This document shows, one piece after another, positions 39,661 through 49,321 of a stretch of DNA of 57,184 nucleotides. The stretch is taken from contig RPRB01000011.1 in NCBI GenBank assembly GCA_003818285.1, forward strand, positions 1 to 57,184, given 5' to 3'. Position 1 is the first letter of the stretch. The number at the start of each line of letters is the position of its first letter. This DNA is from Myxococcaceae bacterium (GTDB lineage Bacteria; Myxococcota; Myxococcia; Myxococcales; Myxococcaceae). The translations under genes and the position numbers were made by a program. Below the pieces are notes generated by a model. That model searched no databases. It saw nothing but the letters and a program-made list of their open reading frames with translations, and was not told the DNA's origin.

Positions 39661-42600
39661 TTACACGAGCCGCAGCGCGCGCTGGACCACCGCGGCGAGC
39701 GCCGCGCTCCCGGTCAACACCGCCACGGGGTCGACGGTGTCCAGGTCCGCGCCACGCGCCACCGGATCGAGCCAGAGCAACACCCGCGCAGCGGCGGCCG
39801 GCGAGGGCACCGCCGCGAACGCCTCGGCCGCGGCGGTGGGCAGCCCCGGCACCTCGCCCGGCCGGGCCAGGGCCTGTCCCTCGTCCCCCAGGGCCAGGGC
39901 GAGCGCCACGAGGTAGGTGACCTCCAGCGGGCCGAAGACGGAGAGCGCACCCGCGCCGAGCACCAGATCGCCGGCGCTGGCCAGCCACGCCTCCGAGGCG
40001 CCACCGGGGTCGAGCCAGATCTGCAGCTCGGGAGCCCCCAGCGCGGCGAGCGACTCGTCGAGCACCGTCGTCAGATTTGGCATCTCCTCGGGAGTGAGGG
40101 CCAGCACTCCGCCGGGGAGGGTCACCGAGGTGCGCACCGGGCCACGGGCCACGGGCTGCAGGGGGACGGGGGCGGCGACGGTCTCCTCGCCGGCGAAGAG
40201 GTGTCCGAAGGCGGCGGAGCGGACCGCGGCGTCCGGGCGGCCGGCGTGGCGGAGCGCCTCGGCGTGCAGCGCCCATCCCTCGGCGTCCACGGGGTGCTGG
40301 GTGAGGAGCAGCGCCCAGAGCTCCACCGCCAGCGTGGCGCCGTCCTCGGTCGCGGCCAGCGCGGAGGCGAAGGTGCGCTGTGACTCGGGCGACAGCGCGT
40401 CCAGCGATTCGAGGGGCCCGAGGATGCGCACCACGTCGGCGTGCCGCCCGGCCCGGAGCGCGGCGAGCGCCAGCGCCTCTCGCTCCTCCGGGGTCCGGAC
40501 CAGCTGCTCCCGGAGGGCGAGCGCCTCCTGCCCTCGACCGAGCGATTCCGCCAGCTCGGCACGGAGGCGGATCCGCTCCTCGGTCGCCGGGAGCTGGGGG
40601 AGCACGCCCAGCGCGTCCGCGGCCCGGCCCAGCTGGACGTAGGCGTGCACGAGCTCGTCCAGCCGGCCACCCAGGGCCTCGGGCCCGGCGAGGGAGCTCA
40701 GCCGCTCGGCGAGGTCGGCGAACTCCTCCGGCGACTCGTCGGCCGAGGTGAGCGCGAGCAGCTTGCCGATGGCCGCGATCGACGTCGGATCCTCGGCGGC
40801 GGCCTGCGTCCACGCCGCGCGGGCCGCGTCCGTCCAGCCGATGGCGAGCGTGAGATCTCCGGCCTGCACCCTTAGGCCTGCGCGCTGGACCGGATCCGGA
40901 GTGGCGTCCACCCACGACGACAGGGCAGAGGCCGCGTCCTCGAGGCGATTGTCGTCGCGGGCCTGCTCGAAGAGGGCCTGCCAGAGCTGCGCGGCCCGGG
41001 AGGGCACGCGCCCCGCGAGCAGGCGCAGCCCACGCTCCCGCTCCGCGCCGCGACGGCTGCGGAGGTGCTGGAGCAGCGCCTCGACCAGCGCCGGGGCGGT
41101 GCTCCCGTCCACCTGCTCCAGCAGCTGGAAGACCGCGCCCTCGAGCTCGCCCAGCGCCTGGAGGCGCTGGAAGGCCCGCAGCCGCTCCTCGTCGCTGGCC
41201 TCACCTGGTGGGGAGACGAGGATCGCCTGGTGGAGCGCCACGGCGAGGTCCATCGCCCGGCGCGCCGCGGCCAGCTCGGCACACGCCTGGCGCTCGACGG
41301 CCGTGCCCTCGCGGAAGAGCAGCGTCGCGAGCCGGCGAAGGGCCTCGGCGCCGGACGGAGCCTGGGCCAGCCCCCAGAGGCTCTGGCGGATGCGCGGTGC
41401 GTCCTCCAACGCCTCGGCGATCTCCAGCGCCTGGGCGAACTGGCCGTGGGCGAGAAGCGGCTCGTACCCGTGCTCGAGAGCCTGGGCGTTCGCTCCGAGC
41501 CGGAGGAAGCGCGCCGCCCAGGCACCCGGGCCGAGCGTCGCCGGGTGGAGGCGGGCCACCCGCTCGAGCAGCTCCTGTGCTTCGGCCGGATCCCCCGCGC
41601 CTTCCCACGCCTCGGCGGCTTCGAGCAGCAGCCTCGGCCGGTCCTCGGGGGCTGCGAGCTGCGCGGCCTGGGTCAGTGAGGCGGCGGCCTTCGCCAGCTC
41701 GCTCGCGTCGCGCATGAGGCCGGCGAGCAGGAGGAGCGCGTCCTGGCTGGCCTCGGTGGCCACCGACGCACGGGCGAGCCGCGCCGAGCGGGCCTCGTCG
41801 CCGGCCTGCTGCGCGGCGAGCGCGGCCTCGTAGAGCAGCCGCGCGCGCTCGGGTCCCTGCGCCATCTCTGAGCGGGCCGCGAGCACGGTGGAGCGGGCGA
41901 GCGCGTCGTCGGCGCCCTGGAGCAGCGGGACGAGCAGATCGAGCGCCTCGGAGTATCCCGGGCCCGAGCGTCCGCCGGCGGCGAGCGGCTCGAGAAGCCC
42001 CCGGGCCTCCTCCGTCTCCCCGCGCTCGAGCAGCAACCGCGCCAGCTCGAGCTTCAGCCGGGCCGATTCCTCGCCCTGCGGAGTTCCGGCGACGAGCCCC
42101 CGGAGCACCGGCACGAGCGAATCGACCTCACCCCGGCTGCGATGGCTGTCGGCGAGCGAGCGCAGGGCGACCACGTTCCCGGGGTCCGCCTGGTGGGCGA
42201 GCTCGACCAGCGACAGCGCGCGCCCCTCGTCGTGGAACACCTCCGTGGCCAGCTGCGCCGCCTGGACCAGGAGAGCGGCGGCGCGCGGGCCGCCCGACGC
42301 CTGGGCGGCGCGCTCGAGCAGGGCGAGGAGATCCTGGTGCCGGGAGACGGCGCGGAGCCCGGCCACGGCCCGGTCCACGACGGAGGCCTCCGCGGGGCGG
42401 AGCTCGGCGAGCGGGAGCAGGGCCTCGAGCGCCTCGGCGGGGTCCTCCACCAGCGCGGCGGCGCGGCGGTAGAGCGCCTCGGCCTCATCCGGCCCGGCGG
42501 TCCGTGCCAGCCGCACCGAGGTGCGGAAGAGTCCCGGCGCGTCGTGGCGGCGCCCGTGCACCTCGGCCAGGAGCGACAGCGCCTCGCGGCCACGCTCGCC

Positions 42601-45600
42601 GTCCGGGTCGGCGGCCACCACGGCCTCGAGAGCGTCAGCGGCATCGTGCAGGGCGCCGGCGGCGAGCGCGGCGTTCCCCAGCCGCAGCTGCAGCCGGGCC
42701 CGCTGCGCCGTCGGAAGGTCCGGGGCGAGCTGGAGCGTGCGGCGATCGTAGGGCTGCGCGGCGACCGGCCCACCGGCGGCCGCGGCCAGGTCGCCGCGGG
42801 CGAGCAGCGCTCTCACGTCGTCCGGGCTGACCCGGAGCAGCTCGTCCCAGGCCTCGGCGGCGAGGAGCGCTTCCCCGGCGCGAGTCAGGAGATCCGCTCG
42901 CTCGGCGAGCAGGGCTGGCGCCTCGGTGGGCACCGCCCGCGCGCGCTGGCCCAGCAGCTCGGCGAGGGCGCGCACGTCGTCCTCGACCCGGGCGCGCCGG
43001 GCGGCGAAGGCCACGTCCAGCTCGGGGGCCTGGTCGAAGGCGCGATCCTCGGCGGCGCGGGCGTCGTCCTCGCGGCCCCCGGCGCGCAGCGCCTCCGCGG
43101 CGCGCAGCCAGGTCCGTGCGGCCTCCGCGCCCACCTGCCGCTCGCCGCGCGCAGCCTCGAGTCGGCCGAGCGCCACGCCGTCGCCGGCCGCCTGGAGCCG
43201 CTCCACGTGGCGTGCGTACGCGGGGTGGAAGGGATCTGCCTGGAGCAGGAGCGCGTCGAACGGCGCGGCGTCGGCATCCTGTCCCCTGGAAACCAGGAGG
43301 TCCGCCAGCTCGGCGGTGATGGATGGATTCGCCGGGGCGAAGCCGTGAGCCGCGGAGAGCGCATCCAGGGCCTGGTCGGACTTGCCCAGATCGCGGTACA
43401 GCCCCGCGGCGCGGCGGAGCAGGTAGGCCCGCGCGGCGCCATCGGGCCGGCTGCGCGCAGCGGCGACGTAGTAGGCCGCGAGGTCGGCTCCGCGCCCGGA
43501 GCGCTCGAGCAGCTGGACCAGGAGGACCTCGGCAGCCGGGTGGCCCGGCACCTCGGCCAGCGCATCACGCACCAGGGACTCGGCCTCGGCCTCGTCGCCC
43601 AGCGGACCGGCGTGGAGCTCGGCGACCTGGACCAGTGCGGCCGCTTGTGCCTCGCCGGTGGCCAGCAGCGGCACCGTGCGCTTCAGCCATCCCGCGCGGG
43701 CGCGGGTGTCGCCGCGGCGGGCGGCGAGTTCCGCCAGCTGGGCAGCGGTCTCCACGTCCGGGGCGAGCTCGAAGGCCCGGGCGAGCGCCGCGCTGGCGGC
43801 GGTGGCGTCCCCGCGCACGTCGAGGAAGAGCGAGGCCCGGCGCCGTTCCACGGTGGCCGCGTCGGTCTTCCGGCCCGCGCCCTCCAGCGTCCCCCGGAGA
43901 CGGGAGAGCGCCTCGAGCGCCTCGTCGGCCCGGTCCGAGCGGGACGCGACCTCGGCCACCTCCTCCAGCGTTCGCGAGCCGAGCGCGACGTCGCCGCTCC
44001 GGAGCGCCGCGTCTGCGGTGGCCTGCAGCGCCGCCAGGAGCGCGCCGCTGCGCCCCGTGTCGCGGTGGAGCGCGGCACGAGCCTGGTGCGCGGGAAGCGG
44101 ATCCGGGAGCGCGGACGCGGCCCCGAGCAGGAGCCGCTCGGTCAGCTCGGGATCCGCCAGCTCCGCGCGGGCCCGCTCACCGAGCTTCAACAGGGCGCGT
44201 CCCACCTCCTCCGACGGTGGCTGGCGGAGCTGGTACGCGGCGAGCAACTCGATCGCCTCGCGGGGATCGGTGCGGGCGCGAAGCTCGGCCAGGCGCTCCA
44301 CGGCGGTGACGGGCGCGTCGGGACGGTCCGCCAGTCGCCGGAGCGTGGCCTCCGCCTGGGGAAGCTCTCCCGCCTCGGCGAGGAGATCGGCATGGGCGAG
44401 GAGGACCTCCGCCTCGCGGACGGGGCGCTGCCCCCGATCGAGACTGGCGACCACCGAAGCGAGGAGCGGCAGCGCCTCGGCCCGCGAGCCACCCGCGTAC
44501 AGCGCCAGCGCGAGCTCGGCCAGCTCGTCACCGCTGGCGGGAACCAGGGCGTGCGCCTGCCGCCGGAGCGCGAGCGCGGCGGCCCCGTCGTGGGCGGCCG
44601 AGGCGAGCTGCGCGGCCTGGCGGAGGAGATCCGCGGCGCGATCCGCCGGGAGGAGCCCAGAAACCTTCTGCAAGAAGGGGGAGGCCTCGGTCCAAGCTCC
44701 GCGGCGGAGCTGGAGCGAGATCAGCCGGTCCAGCGGCCTCGGCGCCTCGGCATCGAGGTGCAACGCACGGCGGAACGCTGCCTCGGAGGCCTCGCCGCGG
44801 CCCAGCCGTTCGTCGAGGAGCGTTCCCAGCTCGGCGAAGAGGGCGGCTCCGCGCTCGCGCGGAGCGCGCTCGGCCTCCACCTCCAGCAGCTCGGCCACCG
44901 CCGGCCAGTCGCCGGCGTGCTCCAGGAGAGCCCGCAGGCGGGGGAGGGCCCGCGGATGGCGGGGAGAGATCTTGAGGACGCGGCGGTAGCTGTCGGCCGC
45001 GCCGGCGGAGTCCCCGCGCTCCTCGGCGAGCTCCGCACGCTCGAGCAGCACGTCGGCGCGGAGCGGCTCGGGGGCGAGCTCCGCCGCCTGGAGTAGCGCA
45101 TCGGAGGCTGCGTCCAGCCGACCCCGGCGGCGCTCCATCCTCGACAGCGTGCGCCACGCCTCCACCCCATCGGCCGGCGCCCCGCGCTGGGTGGTCTCCC
45201 GCAGCGCAGCCTCGGCCAGGTCCGGACGGCTCTCTTGCAGCGCACGTCCGAGCGCGAGCAGCCGCGGGGCGGCCTCGACACCGACCGACGGATCTCGCTC
45301 CAGCGCCCGCTGCCAGGCCTCGACCTCGCCGGCCGCATCGTCCGAGGCCTGCGCGAGCAGCGCCACCTCGCGCCAGAGCAGGGCCGGTTCCCCGGACTCG
45401 CCGGCCGCGCGGGTGAGCTCCTCTCGCGCGGCGGTCCGGTCGCCCCGGGCGCGGAGCAGCCGGGCTCGCTCCACCCGGTGGTGGGCCCGCGCGGCACCGG
45501 TGGTCAGCTCCACCAGTCGCGTCCGCAGCACCAGCGCCTCGGTATCGCTCCCCGGCACGGCGGGGGGCAGGAGCGAGACCAGGGTCTCCAGCGCCCACGG

Positions 45601-48600
45601 GTCGTCCGGCGACAGCTCCACCAGTCGCCGGAGCGCGTCCAGCGCCTCGCTGGGGCGGTGCAGCTCGAGCGACAGCTCGACCAGCTCCCTGCAGGCGGCC
45701 CGGGCCTGCTCGCCAGACAGCCGCGGCCAGAGCCCGGAGAGGAGCGCCGCCAGGGCCTCCACCGCGCCGGCGCTCCGGTGCAGGGCTGCCAGCTGGAGGA
45801 GCGCGTCGATGTCGTCGGGCGCGGCATCGGCGTAGGCGGTGAGGTGGCGGCGCGCGGCCTCTGGGTCCCCGGAGCGGACCGCGCTCTCCGCCGCCAGGCG
45901 CTCCAGCCGCTTGCGTTCGGCGGGCGGGACCACCGCCGGATCGGCGCGGGCGAGCGACAGCGCCACCTCGAGGTCCTCGAGCGCCCGGCGCGGCTCGCGG
46001 GAGAGGAGCAGCTCGGCGCGGCGGATGCGGGCCGCGGCCAGCGCGGGATCCAGCCGGAGGGCGTCCTCGAGGAGCCCTCCTTCCCGTGCCTCCCCGCGCG
46101 CGAGCTCGGCGCCGCGGAGGAACAGGCGGGCAGCGGCCAGCGGGTCGCCGACCAGCGCGGCCTGACGGGCGAGCAGCGTCGCGGCCTCGGGACGGTTGCC
46201 GGCGGAGAGCTCGAGCTCGGCCAGCGCCTCGAGGATCTGCCCCGCCAGCAGCCCCCGCGGCGCGACCTCGAGGGCGGAGTAGAGCTGGCGGTGCGCGGCG
46301 TCGCGCTGTCCCGCGTCGAGCAGCGCCCGGGCACCCTTGAAGAGCAGCGGCGCCGCGGCCTCGGTGCGGCCCTCGGCGAGGAGCTGCCGAGCCCGGAGGG
46401 CCCAGACCTCGGCCAGCTCCTTGCTTCGGCCAAGCTTCTCGTACAGCCCCTCCAGCCGGGCGGCGAGCGCGTCGTCGCCACGGCGGTACGGCAGGGCCTC
46501 GGCGTAGTGCGCGGCGGCCGCGGGGAGGTCGCCGGTCATCTCGCACGCCTGGCCGAGCTTCGCGCGCACCTCGGCGAGCTTCTCCGGCGAGCCGGTGCGG
46601 GGGAGGGTGACCAGCACGTCCTCCAGCGCGCGCCGGGCGTGCTCCGGACGCTCGCAGCGGAGCGAGAGGTCGGCCAGCTCGAGGAGCACGTCCGGGCGCG
46701 GGTCGAGCCGCGCGGCCTTCTCCAGGGCGACCAGCGCCTCGCCGAAGCGGCCCAGGCGGGCTTCCTCGACCTGAGCAAGCTCGCGGAGGCAGGCCGCCGC
46801 CAGGCGCGGATCGGCCTGGGACTCGGCCACCCGCGCCCGGGCGGCGAGCGCCGCGGCCAGGCCCGGCATGTCGGCCCGGCGGCGCTGCAGCGCGCACAGC
46901 TCGCCCCAGGCCAGGAGGTCCTCGGGCTGGATCTTCAGGACCTCGGAGAGCGCGCGGGCGGCGACCTCGAGGTCGGAGGCCAGGTCCTTCGCGGCAACCG
47001 CCAGCCGCCGCAGGAACTTCGCCCGGTCCGCGCCGTCGCGGGCGAGCTCGGTCAGGGTCGACAGGCAGCGGACGAGCAGCGGGCCGTCGCGCCGGGCCTC
47101 GCCGATGGCCACCAGGCCCTCCAGCGCGACGCGGTTCCGGGGGTCGGAATCGACGGCGCGGGTGAGCAGCCCCTCCGCCTTGTCCGGGGCGGCCAGCCGG
47201 GTGCGTTGCAGCTCACCGGCCTCGGCGAGGAACGCGGCCCGGCGGACCGGATCCGGCACGGTGGGCGCGGCGCGTTCCAGGGCCCGGGCGAGCGCGGCCG
47301 GATCTCCCGCCGCGCGCCAGGCCGGAACGAGGGCCTCGAGGGCCTTCGCGTCGTCGGGCACCAGGGACAGCGCGGCCTCCCAGTGCTCGCGGGCCTGCAC
47401 CTGGTCGCCGAACCGGGAGGTGGCGAGCGCGGCCAGCGCATGGTGAGCGGCGTGTGCTGCCTTGCGAACGCCGGCGTCGGTGGGCGACGGACCGGCGAGC
47501 TCCACCGATTGCTGATAGCCGGTGACCGCCTCGGCGACGCGGCCGAGCCCCTCGGCGGCGCGGGCCTGGGCGACGAGCGCCACCACGTCGCCGGGAAGGA
47601 GAGACACCGCCTCGCGGTAGCGGAGCAGCGCGTTGTCCAGCTGCTTGAGGCCGATCTCCCACACCTCACCGGCGCGGAGGTTCGCGCGGCCCACCAGCCC
47701 CAGGTCGTGCCTGCCGAGCGACACGTCCCGCAGCCGGTCGAAGGCCTTCAGCGCGCGGAGCGGCTCGCCCGCGCGGGCGCACAGCTCGCCGAGCAACTCG
47801 AGGGCCGCAGGAAGATCCGGGGCGAGCTTCAGCGCGGCCTCGCAGTGCAGGCGCGCCCCGGCGACGTCGTCCTCGCTCAGCGCCGACAGCCGGGCGAGCT
47901 GCACGTGCGCCTCGGCGGACTCGACCGGGTCGCGGGCCAGCGCCGAGAGCCGGCGGTAGGCGCGCAGGGCTCCGGCGCGGTCCTGCGCCTGATCCGCGGC
48001 CCGGGCCAGCGCGCGGAGCGCGGGCAGGTGATCCGGGCGGATGCCGAGCACGGCGTGCAGCGCCTTGACCGCCATCTGCGGCGCCTGACCCTCCGCCACG
48101 CGGGCCGCGGCCTGGGCCGCACTGAAGGCGGAGGCCTCGTCGCCCCGCTTGCGCGCCACCTCCACCAGCGCGAGCCAGCGCTCGGCGCTGCGGGCGGGCT
48201 CGCCGCGGCGCTCGCGGACGATGGCCTCGGCCCACAGCGGCGCGGCAGAGCCCGGGCGACGGCGGGCGAGGGTCTCCACCACGTCGAGCGCGTACTCGTG
48301 CGCGGCCGGGTCCGCGACCAGGAGCGCGAGGAGCCGCTCCAGCGCGAACGGGTGCGCCTCCTCGGCCCCGGCGCCGCGCAGGTACGCCTCACGCGCCTCG
48401 GCGAGCTTTCCCGCGGCCACCAGCGCCTCGGCCTCGGCGAAGGCCCGCGCCCCCTCGAGGGTGAGGAGCAGCTCCTCGTCGAGGAGGGCGGGGGGCGGCA
48501 GCGCACCGGAGGCGAACCGGAGCCGCAGTCCGAGCGGCGAGACCTCCACCCCGGCCAGGCGCGCCCCGTCGAGGGACGGCATCCGGAAGCCGCGCGTCAC

Positions 48601-49197
48601 CGCGGCGCGCTGGACCAGCTGAGGAAGCACCCGCGCCGAGAAGCCGTTCGCCCCGCGCAGCTCGACGTCGGGCAACGCCGCAGCGCCCTGCACCGCCCGG
48701 GACAGCACCAGCGGAACCGTGGCCGCCGGCACCGGCGAGTACCCGTACATGCGGACGTCGTAGAGGTAGACGGCGAGGCGCTCCCCGTCGGCGTCGAAGG
48801 CGACCTTGAAGGTACTGGGCGCGGGCGACGGTCCCTTGAGGCGTGCCTCGCCCTCGATCCAGCCCTGCCGGAAGTTGAGCGCGACGTCCGAGAGCTCGAG
48901 CGTCGAGGCGGTGGTCTCCTGGACGCTCCGGCGGATCAGCTCCGCGTCGATGGCCACCTCGAGGAACCCGAAGTGGAGCTTGCGACGCTGATACTTCTGC
49001 GCGCCGCCGCCGACGTTGAACGGGAAGCTGACATCGGGGATCTGCAGCCCGAAATCGACGACGGTGATGCCGGGGCGCAGCTCGACCGGCGGGAAGCCGA
49101 CGAATGCGCGTCGGTCCAGCAGTCGCAGCTCGGGCCCGGCAGCCCGCCCCCCTGGAGCGGGCGGGACCGAGCCTCCGGACGTGTCCTCGGAAGCCAT
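39661..49197 (-). CDS. Giant TPR-repeat protein (3178 residues)
   Basis: One uninterrupted 3178-residue frame. Residues about 1-270 are a distinct beta-rich head, with segments such as VELRPGITVVDFGLQIPDVS and LELSDVALNFRQGWIEGEA. From about 280 to 3000 it is almost all Ala/Leu/Arg-rich helix pairs with the TPR rhythm (A-x2-LE-ALL, DP near repeat ends), tens of degenerate repeats. The last 170 residues form a compact Leu/Ala/Gly-rich domain (PNLTTVLDESLAALGAPELQ). There is no signal peptide or TM, so it is probably a cytoplasmic scaffold. ATG at 49197 is chosen; 36 codons of open frame precede it but lack protein character. It is divergent from a Ser/Thr kinase, 124 bases away, and heads the operon running to 36222. 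Confidence 0.93.
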   Translation of the reverse strand: MASEDTSGGSVPPAPGGRAAGPELRLLDRRAFVGFPPVELRPGITVVDFGLQIPDVSFPFNVGGGAQKYQRRKLHFGFLEVAIDAELIRRSVQETTASTLELSDVALNFRQGWIEGEARLKGPSPAPSTFKVAFDADGERLAVYLYDVRMYGYSPVPAATVPLVLSRAVQGAAALPDVELRGANGFSARVLPQLVQRAAVTRGFRMPSLDGARLAGVEVSPLGLRLRFASGALPPPALLDEELLLTLEGARAFAEAEALVAAGKLAEAREAYLRGAGAEEAHPFALERLLALLVADPAAHEYALDVVETLARRRPGSAAPLWAEAIVRERRGEPARSAERWLALVEVARKRGDEASAFSAAQAAARVAEGQAPQMAVKALHAVLGIRPDHLPALRALARAADQAQDRAGALRAYRRLSALARDPVESAEAHVQLARLSALSEDDVAGARLHCEAALKLAPDLPAALELLGELCARAGEPLRALKAFDRLRDVSLGRHDLGLVGRANLRAGEVWEIGLKQLDNALLRYREAVSLLPGDVVALVAQARAAEGLGRVAEAVTGYQQSVELAGPSPTDAGVRKAAHAAHHALAALATSRFGDQVQAREHWEAALSLVPDDAKALEALVPAWRAAGDPAALARALERAAPTVPDPVRRAAFLAEAGELQRTRLAAPDKAEGLLTRAVDSDPRNRVALEGLVAIGEARRDGPLLVRCLSTLTELARDGADRAKFLRRLAVAAKDLASDLEVAARALSEVLKIQPEDLLAWGELCALQRRRADMPGLAAALAARARVAESQADPRLAAACLRELAQVEEARLGRFGEALVALEKAARLDPRPDVLLELADLSLRCERPEHARRALEDVLVTLPRTGSPEKLAEVRAKLGQACEMTGDLPAAAAHYAEALPYRRGDDALAARLEGLYEKLGRSKELAEVWALRARQLLAEGRTEAAAPLLFKGARALLDAGQRDAAHRQLYSALEVAPRGLLAGQILEALAELELSAGNRPEAATLLARQAALVGDPLAAARLFLRGAELARGEAREGGLLEDALRLDPALAAARIRRAELLLSREPRRALEDLEVALSLARADPAVVPPAERKRLERLAAESAVRSGDPEAARRHLTAYADAAPDDIDALLQLAALHRSAGAVEALAALLSGLWPRLSGEQARAACRELVELSLELHRPSEALDALRRLVELSPDDPWALETLVSLLPPAVPGSDTEALVLRTRLVELTTGAARAHHRVERARLLRARGDRTAAREELTRAAGESGEPALLWREVALLAQASDDAAGEVEAWQRALERDPSVGVEAAPRLLALGRALQESRPDLAEAALRETTQRGAPADGVEAWRTLSRMERRRGRLDAASDALLQAAELAPEPLRADVLLERAELAEERGDSAGAADSYRRVLKISPRHPRALPRLRALLEHAGDWPAVAELLEVEAERAPRERGAALFAELGTLLDERLGRGEASEAAFRRALHLDAEAPRPLDRLISLQLRRGAWTEASPFLQKVSGLLPADRAADLLRQAAQLASAAHDGAAALALRRQAHALVPASGDELAELALALYAGGSRAEALPLLASVVASLDRGQRPVREAEVLLAHADLLAEAGELPQAEATLRRLADRPDAPVTAVERLAELRARTDPREAIELLAAYQLRQPPSEEVGRALLKLGERARAELADPELTERLLLGAASALPDPLPAHQARAALHRDTGRSGALLAALQATADAALRSGDVALGSRTLEEVAEVASRSDRADEALEALSRLRGTLEGAGRKTDAATVERRRASLFLDVRGDATAASAALARAFELAPDVETAAQLAELAARRGDTRARAGWLKRTVPLLATGEAQAAALVQVAELHAGPLGDEAEAESLVRDALAEVPGHPAAEVLLVQLLERSGRGADLAAYYVAAARSRPDGAARAYLLRRAAGLYRDLGKSDQALDALSAAHGFAPANPSITAELADLLVSRGQDADAAPFDALLLQADPFHPAYARHVERLQAAGDGVALGRLEAARGERQVGAEAARTWLRAAEALRAGGREDDARAAEDRAFDQAPELDVAFAARRARVEDDVRALAELLGQRARAVPTEAPALLAERADLLTRAGEALLAAEAWDELLRVSPDDVRALLARGDLAAAAGGPVAAQPYDRRTLQLAPDLPTAQRARLQLRLGNAALAAGALHDAADALEAVVAADPDGERGREALSLLAEVHGRRHDAPGLFRTSVRLARTAGPDEAEALYRRAAALVEDPAEALEALLPLAELRPAEASVVDRAVAGLRAVSRHQDLLALLERAAQASGGPRAAALLVQAAQLATEVFHDEGRALSLVELAHQADPGNVVALRSLADSHRSRGEVDSLVPVLRGLVAGTPQGEESARLKLELARLLLERGETEEARGLLEPLAAGGRSGPGYSEALDLLVPLLQGADDALARSTVLAARSEMAQGPERARLLYEAALAAQQAGDEARSARLARASVATEASQDALLLLAGLMRDASELAKAAASLTQAAQLAAPEDRPRLLLEAAEAWEGAGDPAEAQELLERVARLHPATLGPGAWAARFLRLGANAQALEHGYEPLLAHGQFAQALEIAEALEDAPRIRQSLWGLAQAPSGAEALRRLATLLFREGTAVERQACAELAAARRAMDLAVALHQAILVSPPGEASDEERLRAFQRLQALGELEGAVFQLLEQVDGSTAPALVEALLQHLRSRRGAERERGLRLLAGRVPSRAAQLWQALFEQARDDNRLEDAASALSSWVDATPDPVQRAGLRVQAGDLTLAIGWTDAARAAWTQAAAEDPTSIAAIGKLLALTSADESPEEFADLAERLSSLAGPEALGGRLDELVHAYVQLGRAADALGVLPQLPATEERIRLRAELAESLGRGQEALALREQLVRTPEEREALALAALRAGRHADVVRILGPLESLDALSPESQRTFASALAATEDGATLAVELWALLLTQHPVDAEGWALHAEALRHAGRPDAAVRSAAFGHLFAGEETVAAPVPLQPVARGPVRTSVTLPGGVLALTPEEMPNLTTVLDESLAALGAPELQIWLDPGGASEAWLASAGDLVLGAGALSVFGPLEVTYLVALALALGDEGQALARPGEVPGLPTAAAEAFAAVPSPAAAARVLLWLDPVARGADLDTVDPVAVLTGSAALAAVVQRALRLV

Positions 49198-49321
49198 GAA
49201 AGGTGCAGTCGGCGACGGTACCACCCGCCCCCAGGCACCCCAAAAAAGGGACGTTTCCGGTCGATCGGTCGGTGGGTAGGCGCGCGAACGACAGTGAGCG
49301 CGCACCCGGCTGGCTGGTAAC

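Noticed and set aside
45235-49320. 1361-codon open frame antisense to the giant TPR gene, and a 984-codon one at 42142-45096
   Set aside because: Long antisense frames are expected opposite Ala/Leu/Arg-rich genes in such GC-rich DNA; composition is Gln/Arg/Gly-rich without motifs, and the sense frame has clear TPR character.
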